Shown one piece after another: positions 60,272 to 64,000 of a DNA stretch of 64,000 nt (position 1 is its first letter; each line of letters begins with the position of its first letter). The notes beneath the pieces are model-generated. The model worked only from the letters and a program-made list of their open reading frames with translations, did no database searches and was not told the DNA's origin. The position numbers were made by a program, and so were the translations under genes. Where the stretch lies: positions 59,264-123,263 of the forward strand of contig JAIEQM010000031.1 in the NCBI GenBank assembly GCA_019747705.1, read 5' to 3'. The stretch comes from Chitinophagaceae bacterium (GTDB lineage: Bacteria > Bacteroidota > Bacteroidia > Chitinophagales > Chitinophagaceae).

Positions 60272-61381
60272 TCAAAACAACCTCCCCTGCTGCCCCGGCC
60301 TTCTGAACTTTGTTCTGTCCAAACTCCACTCTTCTGCATTCATCCCATATAACTTTCCATATTTTTTATACTGCTGTGCAACAAGCTGAGCAATGGGTCC
60401 TTCGCCACGCATACGCACACCCCATCGGGTATCGTTCACTTGTCCATCATGACTGTGTTCAATATGATGCCATACTTTATCGGCACGTTCGGGGAAGTTT
60501 TTATACAACCAGTCATGAAACAAAAATTTAATAGCGCCATTTAAACGGATGAACGTGTAAGCTGTAAACGTAGCACCATTATCTCTTGCCGCTTTCATGA
60601 TGCGTTGCATTTCATGGTCATTCAATCCCGGTATCATGGGCCCCATCATAATACCCATGCGCACACCGGCGGTGCTGAGTTCGTTAATCACTTTTAATTT
60701 TTGTTTGGCGGTTACTGTGCGTGGCTCCATTACTCTTCTTAAATCTTCATTGAACGATGTAATGGAAACCATGGCCGATACAATATTTTTCTTTCCCATT
60801 TCCTGTAATACATCTTTGTCTTTGAGTATCCATGCATTCTTGGTGAGTATGCCAACGGGCTGATTGAATTCATTGCACACTTCCAGCAATCCTCTTGTTA
60901 AACGGAATTGCTGTTCAGCCGGTTGATAACAATCCGTATTGCCGCTGAGCATAATGGGTGTGGCATCCCATTTGGGGTGCATTAAAAATTTACGCAGCAG
61001 TTGCGGTGCATTTTTTTTGACAATGATTTTTTGTTCAAAGTCCATACCGGCGCTGTAGCCCCAGTACTCATGTACATTACGTGCATAGCAGTAGATGCAG
61101 CCGTGTTCGCATCCTGCATAGGGGTTCATGCTGTAACTCATGCCCACATCGGGGCTTTCCACTTTGTTTACAATGGTTTTACTTTCCTGTTCCAGGTATT
61201 GTGTTGGTAAGGTTTTTTCTTCCCAGTCGTCAATACTTTCAATATGTTCTTTTGTTTTTTCGTTTTTGAGAAAACGGTTTTTGGTGTTGAACTGTGCGCC
61301 ACGGCCTGCGTGATATGGTTGTGATTCATCAGCATCTTTGGGTTTTACTTTGTAATGGTCTTGTTGAAGTTGTTCAGACAT
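60272..61381 (-). CDS. PA0069/SplB-like radical SAM protein
   Basis: I start at ATG 61381-61379 (MSEQLQQDHYKVKPKDADES); the longer frame is repeat DNA. The 369-residue protein has the radical SAM cluster motif CEHGCIYC (Cys91, 95, 98), GMSYSMNPYAG before it, then GNTDCYQPAEQQ and VSITSFNEDLRRVMEPR. The family resembles spore photoproduct lyase but is widespread in non-sporulating bacteria; its substrate is not established. It should bind one [4Fe-4S] cluster. Confidence 0.88.
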   Translation of the reverse strand: MSEQLQQDHYKVKPKDADESQPYHAGRGAQFNTKNRFLKNEKTKEHIESIDDWEEKTLPTQYLEQESKTIVNKVESPDVGMSYSMNPYAGCEHGCIYCYARNVHEYWGYSAGMDFEQKIIVKKNAPQLLRKFLMHPKWDATPIMLSGNTDCYQPAEQQFRLTRGLLEVCNEFNQPVGILTKNAWILKDKDVLQEMGKKNIVSAMVSITSFNEDLRRVMEPRTVTAKQKLKVINELSTAGVRMGIMMGPMIPGLNDHEMQRIMKAARDNGATFTAYTFIRLNGAIKFLFHDWLYKNFPERADKVWHHIEHSHDGQVNDTRWGVRMRGEGPIAQLVAQQYKKYGKLYGMNAEEWSLDRTKFRRPGQQGRLF

Positions 61382-61448
61382 TTTAGTATGTTTTATTGCG
61401 TAATTTATTTTTGCCACGAATTGCACAGATTGGCACAGATGAATGCAG

Positions 61449-61471
61449 TTGCGGCGGCTTTGCCGCCGCAA
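61449..61471. repeat. Perfect GC palindrome upstream of the radical SAM gene
   Basis: TTGCGGCGGC and GCCGCCGCAA form a 10-bp stem around TTT. Flanking GCCAC..ATTGC.CAGATT sequence is shared with 42670-42700 upstream of rtcB, pointing to a dispersed repeat. Confidence 0.55.
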
Positions 61472-61525
61472 CAATTTTGCTTCAGATTTTACTAAATGAA
61501 TTTTGTGATAATGGTTGTGGTTGTT

Positions 61526-61590
61526 GCTGAATAGAATTACTGAACGTACAAGTGAGTGACACAACAGCAGATCAATAGCAGTACAACACC
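61526..61590 (+). repeat. Dispersed intergenic repeat, short copy
   Basis: It shares TGAATAGAATTACTGAACG and ACAAGTG, then CAACAGCAGATCAATAGCAG with the copy at 45952-46062, but lacks the central AAGACGC/GCGGTCTT and ATGCCGAA/TTCGGCAT hairpins. Confidence 0.55.
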
Positions 61591-61633
61591 CTGCTGCAAA
61601 AAATCTTCTTTCCTCCTTTCCCTCTTTTAACTC

Positions 61634-62257
61634 TTAGCCAAACAACTCCCCCTGCTTTGTAGTAACAGCTAAATTCTGAAACTCAAAACGCTTTGCAATC
61701 TGATACTTCAGTTCACCGGCAGGCCGCTTTAACAACAGCATTCCATCTGCAATAAACCGGGATGTAAAATGTTTGTGACTGTATTCCAGCCATCCTTTTT
61801 CATATTGCCAGGGTTGCAGCTTGCGTGCAATGGTAATGTGCGGCTCCAGTATAAAATGCGGTTTGTTATCATCATTAAGTTTCATCAACCGTTGTGCTTC
61901 TGTACGAATTGTTTTAACCAATGATTGCACCGGCAGTTTGCTTACTACATTAATATAAATGGTGTGGCTGGGAAAACTTCCATAATCCCGCAGCTCTACT
62001 TTAACGGGGTGAAAGCCCATTGCAATCATGTTGAGACGGCTCATCAACCGCTCTTCCATCAATTCATACTGCAGAAAATTGGCAAGCGTAATATGCGGTT
62101 TGCCTCCAATGGCAGCGGCCGCATTATACGTATCATAAAAATCCTGTTTCACTTTCATGATTTTGTTGCGCAACTCTTCGTGCGGGTTGAGCACCAATAA
62201 ATACTCATACACCCGGTAGCCGGGAATGGTGGTGGTGGTAATTGATTGCAGTTTCAT
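61634..62257 (-). CDS. 2H phosphoesterase / 2'-5' RNA ligase-like protein
   Basis: The protein has 207 residues. It carries both HxT motifs of the 2H superfamily: GKPHITLANFL (about 55) and LEPHITIARKL (about 140). These enzymes open 2',3'-cyclic phosphates in RNA or tRNA splicing products or act as 2'-5' ligases. The gene is 10 kb from the RtcB island, but its family works on the same RNA ends. Its upstream region shares a short repeat with that of rtcB. Confidence 0.85.
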   Translation of the reverse strand: MKLQSITTTTIPGYRVYEYLLVLNPHEELRNKIMKVKQDFYDTYNAAAAIGGKPHITLANFLQYELMEERLMSRLNMIAMGFHPVKVELRDYGSFPSHTIYINVVSKLPVQSLVKTIRTEAQRLMKLNDDNKPHFILEPHITIARKLQPWQYEKGWLEYSHKHFTSRFIADGMLLLKRPAGELKYQIAKRFEFQNLAVTTKQGELFG

Positions 62258-62797
62258 ATTATTTTGAATTTTGTTTTTACTATTTTTTTTGATACCAGCT
62301 TTTGTTTTTCATAGCCCGCCCGAACGTTTACTTACTGCTGAAAATTTTGATACCGGCGTTCGGTACGGACGGGCATCGTCCCTTGCGTCGCACATTTGAA
62401 CGCCATTGCATGAATTAAACAATGCGTTCAATTCCGAATATAGCTTCGGAACCTTTCATCGCATGTACAAGTGGCATCAATACCCATCATTCATTTCTGT
62501 ATGCAGCAAAGTATCTTTCTTCTGTGCATTCAGTGCATCATCTCTTGTTGCGCAATGAATGATACAGTTCAATGCTGTTTCATCACCGCAGATAATTTCT
62601 CCGGGCAATAAAGTTTGTGCAAGTACTGTTGGGTTTGAAGAAGTACCACCCGGCGTTCTCAAAAAAATAATCACCGGGTTTTGTTGTACGAATATACTAA
62701 AAGTTTTAGTTTTACAAAACTTTCTTACAAACCCCGTTAATTATTTTTTTACACATCTCTGTTTTCATGCGTTTGATAACAGAATAAATTTTTTTCT
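62258..62797. other. Intergenic region upstream of the UmuD-like gene with repeats
   Basis: This 540-base stretch carries a GATACCAGCTTTTGTT sequence (62290-62305) also found near 42724-42739, a CCCGCCCGAACG...CGGACGGGC inverted repeat around 62320-62375, and a possible 65-residue ORF. No promoter box is clear before the UmuD-like gene. Confidence 0.45.
62477..62674 (-). CDS. Possible small hypothetical protein
   Basis: A 65-residue frame from ATG 62674 (MIIFLRTPGGTSSNPTVLA) to 62477. It contains two cysteines (IICGDE and IIHCAT) and a polar end. No family is recognised and no RBS can be judged. It lies divergent to the UmuD-like gene. It may be a chance ORF. Confidence 0.28.
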   Translation of the reverse strand: MIIFLRTPGGTSSNPTVLAQTLLPGEIICGDETALNCIIHCATRDDALNAQKKDTLLHTEMNDGY

Positions 62798-63232
62798 ATG
62801 GATGGGGAAGATTTTTTTGGCGCTGCTTATAAAGGCAGCAAACAGTTTAACCAGCACGAAATAAAAACAGCCAACGCCACCGGCTTTGGCGCCGCTGCTG
62901 ATGATTATATGGAGCGGGGTATCGACCTCAATGAACAACTCATTAAAAACAAACCGGCTACTTTTTTCTTTCGTATGAAAGGGGATGCGATGGAGCAGGC
63001 AGGTATTTTTGATGGTGATATTTTAATTGTGGACCGCTCTGTGAAATTAGTAAACGGAAAAATTATTGTAGCCGTACTCAATGGCGAATTGCTGGTGCGG
63101 CGCTTTCATAAAAATTTTTCTTCGGCTTTTTTAATTCCGGAAAACCCGAGGTATAAAAATGTGAACCTTGCAGAGTTTGCTGATTTTAAAATTTGGGGGG
63201 CTGTAATTTATTGCATTCATTCTCTGGGCTGA
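62798..63232 (+). CDS. UmuD-like S24 protein with catalytic residues replaced
   Basis: The protein has 144 residues, the UmuD size. The S24 fold is clear: MKGDAMEQAGIFDGDILIVDRS (about 60-81) and GKIIVAVLNGELLVRRF. UmuD has GDSM with the nucleophile Ser and a Lys about 37 residues later; here codon 64 is GCG (Ala) and the Lys position reads Arg (101 or 102). Self-cleavage should thus be impossible. No umuC follows; a transposase does. It might be a non-cleavable partner or a relic. Confidence 0.82.
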   Translation: MDGEDFFGAAYKGSKQFNQHEIKTANATGFGAAADDYMERGIDLNEQLIKNKPATFFFRMKGDAMEQAGIFDGDILIVDRSVKLVNGKIIVAVLNGELLVRRFHKNFSSAFLIPENPRYKNVNLAEFADFKIWGAVIYCIHSLG

Positions 63233-63306
63233 AGCCCAGAGCAAGTCATGAAGCCCAGAGCAAGTCATGAAGCCCAGAGCAAGTCATGAAGCCCAGAGCA
63301 AGTCAT
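63231..63306 (+). repeat. Four tandem copies of a 19-base unit
   Basis: The unit GAAGCCCAGAGCAAGTCAT is repeated four times without spacer, immediately after the UmuD-like stop. The last copy joins the palindrome AGCAAGTCATGACTTGCT. Confidence 0.85.
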
Positions 63307-63334
63307 GACTTGCTCCAGCCTTCAGGCTGGAGAG
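63297..63334. repeat. REP-like palindromes upstream of the transposase
   Basis: AGCAAGTCATGACTTGCT is a perfect 18-base palindrome, directly followed by CTCCAGCC TTCA GGCTGGAG. Such nested palindromes are typical substrates of REP-associated Y1 transposases. Confidence 0.65.
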
Positions 63335-63373
63335 ATAAGAGATAAATAATTATAAACATTAAAATTTTAGATT

Positions 63374-63808
63374 ATGCCAATGATTAAAATCTGGATTCAT
63401 TTAGTATGGGCCACCAAGAGCCGCCAACCATTGCTGGATAAAAGCATCCGGCAAAATGTATTTCAGCACATGCGCACCAATGCAAAAGAAAAAGGCATTC
63501 ATGTCGATTTTATTAATGGTTATGTTGACCATGTGCATCTGCTCATTTCATTAAATGCAGAACAGACCATTGCTAAAACAGTACAATTGATAAAAGGCGA
63601 AAGTTCTTATTGGATTAACAAACATCATTTATGCAAAGAACATTTTGAATGGCAGGATGATTATTTTGCTGTATCGGTAAGTGAATCCGGCGTAGATGCT
63701 GTGAGAGAATATATCAAAAACCAGGAAACACATCATGCAAAGAAAACCTTTCAACAGGAGTATGATGAATTTATGGAGAAATATGGATTTCAACTGGTGA
63801 AGGACTAA
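63374..63808 (+). mobile_element. REP-associated Y1 transposase (RAYT/IS200-like)
   Basis: The 144-residue protein starts MPMIKIWIHLVWATKSRQPL. The HUH motif is VDHVHLLISL with His53 and His55, and the likely nucleophile is Tyr113 in REYIKNQETHH. RAYTs are single-copy, domesticated relatives of IS200/IS605 transposases that act on nearby palindromic repeats. Palindromes with the AGCAAGTCAT core lie on both sides of this gene. Confidence 0.88.
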
Positions 63809-63833
63809 CCCTTTCATTTTGTGTCCTCGCCCT

Positions 63834-64000
63834 AAAGGGCGAAGCAAGTCATAAATTGTTTAAAAGGTTTCTTTTAATCAGGTTTTCAAATGATTAATGA
63901 ATTGCTCCATATACCCTCATGCGAAAGGGCGAAGCAAGTCATAAATTGTTTAAAAGGTTTCTTTTAATCAGGTTTTCAAATGATTAATGAATTGCTCCAT
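63834..64000 (+). repeat. Tandem 90-base repeat, cut by the window edge
   Basis: Positions 63834-63910 recur identically at 63924-64000 (period 90). Each unit starts AAAGGGCGAAGCAAGTCATAA and ends ATTGCTCCAT, two arms related as an imperfect inverted repeat and sharing the AGCAAGTCAT core of the REP palindromes. More copies may follow beyond the edge. Confidence 0.8.

Noticed and set aside
63231..63306. Direct repeats as a CRISPR array
   Set aside because: Units are 19 bases with no spacers between them and no cas genes nearby.

Overview
The window looks like a chromosomal segment of a low-GC Bacteroidetes bacterium, most likely from the Chitinophagaceae. The evidence is a SusC-type TonB plug, a UpxY-like NusG paralogue at the head of a polysaccharide locus, an AmgK-RapZ fusion next to a MurU-like gene, few Shine-Dalgarno-like sites, and a -7 box of the TAnnTTTG type. 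The assignment rests on gene content alone.

Region 1 (1-33.5 kb, all minus strand) is one long surface-polysaccharide operon. It is headed by a NusG/UpxY-like antiterminator, a Wza-like export lipoprotein, a Wzc-like tyrosine kinase and asparagine synthase. A Gfo/Idh/MocA dehydrogenase and hexapeptide acetyltransferase pair (WbpB/WbpD-like) and a Wzm/Wzt-type ABC exporter follow. About 20 glycosyltransferases, methyltransferases (including two FkbM types), an acyltransferase and an NAD-dependent epimerase come next, ending in a membrane protein cut by the left edge. Many genes overlap by 4-20 bases.

Region 2 (33.8-41 kb) is housekeeping-like: a COG4299 membrane acyltransferase, MurU-like and AmgK/RapZ-like peptidoglycan-recycling genes, a metallophosphoesterase and an M1 metallopeptidase. 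G/C-rich intergenic repeats occur here; one copy lies in frame inside the kinase gene.

Region 3 (41.2-51.4 kb) is the most unusual part. On one strand it holds the RNA ligase RtcB, two tandem RlaP/COG3541-type nucleotidyltransferases, a DinB-like protein, a slipin, three broken tRNA-like sequences, a YkuK-type RNase H-like protein, an unknown protein, and a dense array of about 20 tRNA or tRNA-like genes. Several of these tRNAs are structurally abnormal: T-arms replaced by GC palindromes, a mobile palindrome inside a T-loop, an extended anticodon arm, a missing anticodon arm. I read the region as an RNA-repair and reserve-tRNA island. A role against anticodon nucleases is inference.

Region 4 (51.4-64 kb) holds hairpin-rich spacer with one 30-residue ORF, a SWIM-SNF2 helicase with a small partner, a VIT-vWA-SusC plug-TPR fusion protein, a radical SAM protein, a 2H (2'-5' RNA ligase-like) phosphoesterase, a UmuD-like protein lacking its catalytic Ser and Lys, and a REP-associated Y1 transposase between tandem and palindromic repeats. 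No rRNA, CRISPR array or prophage was seen.
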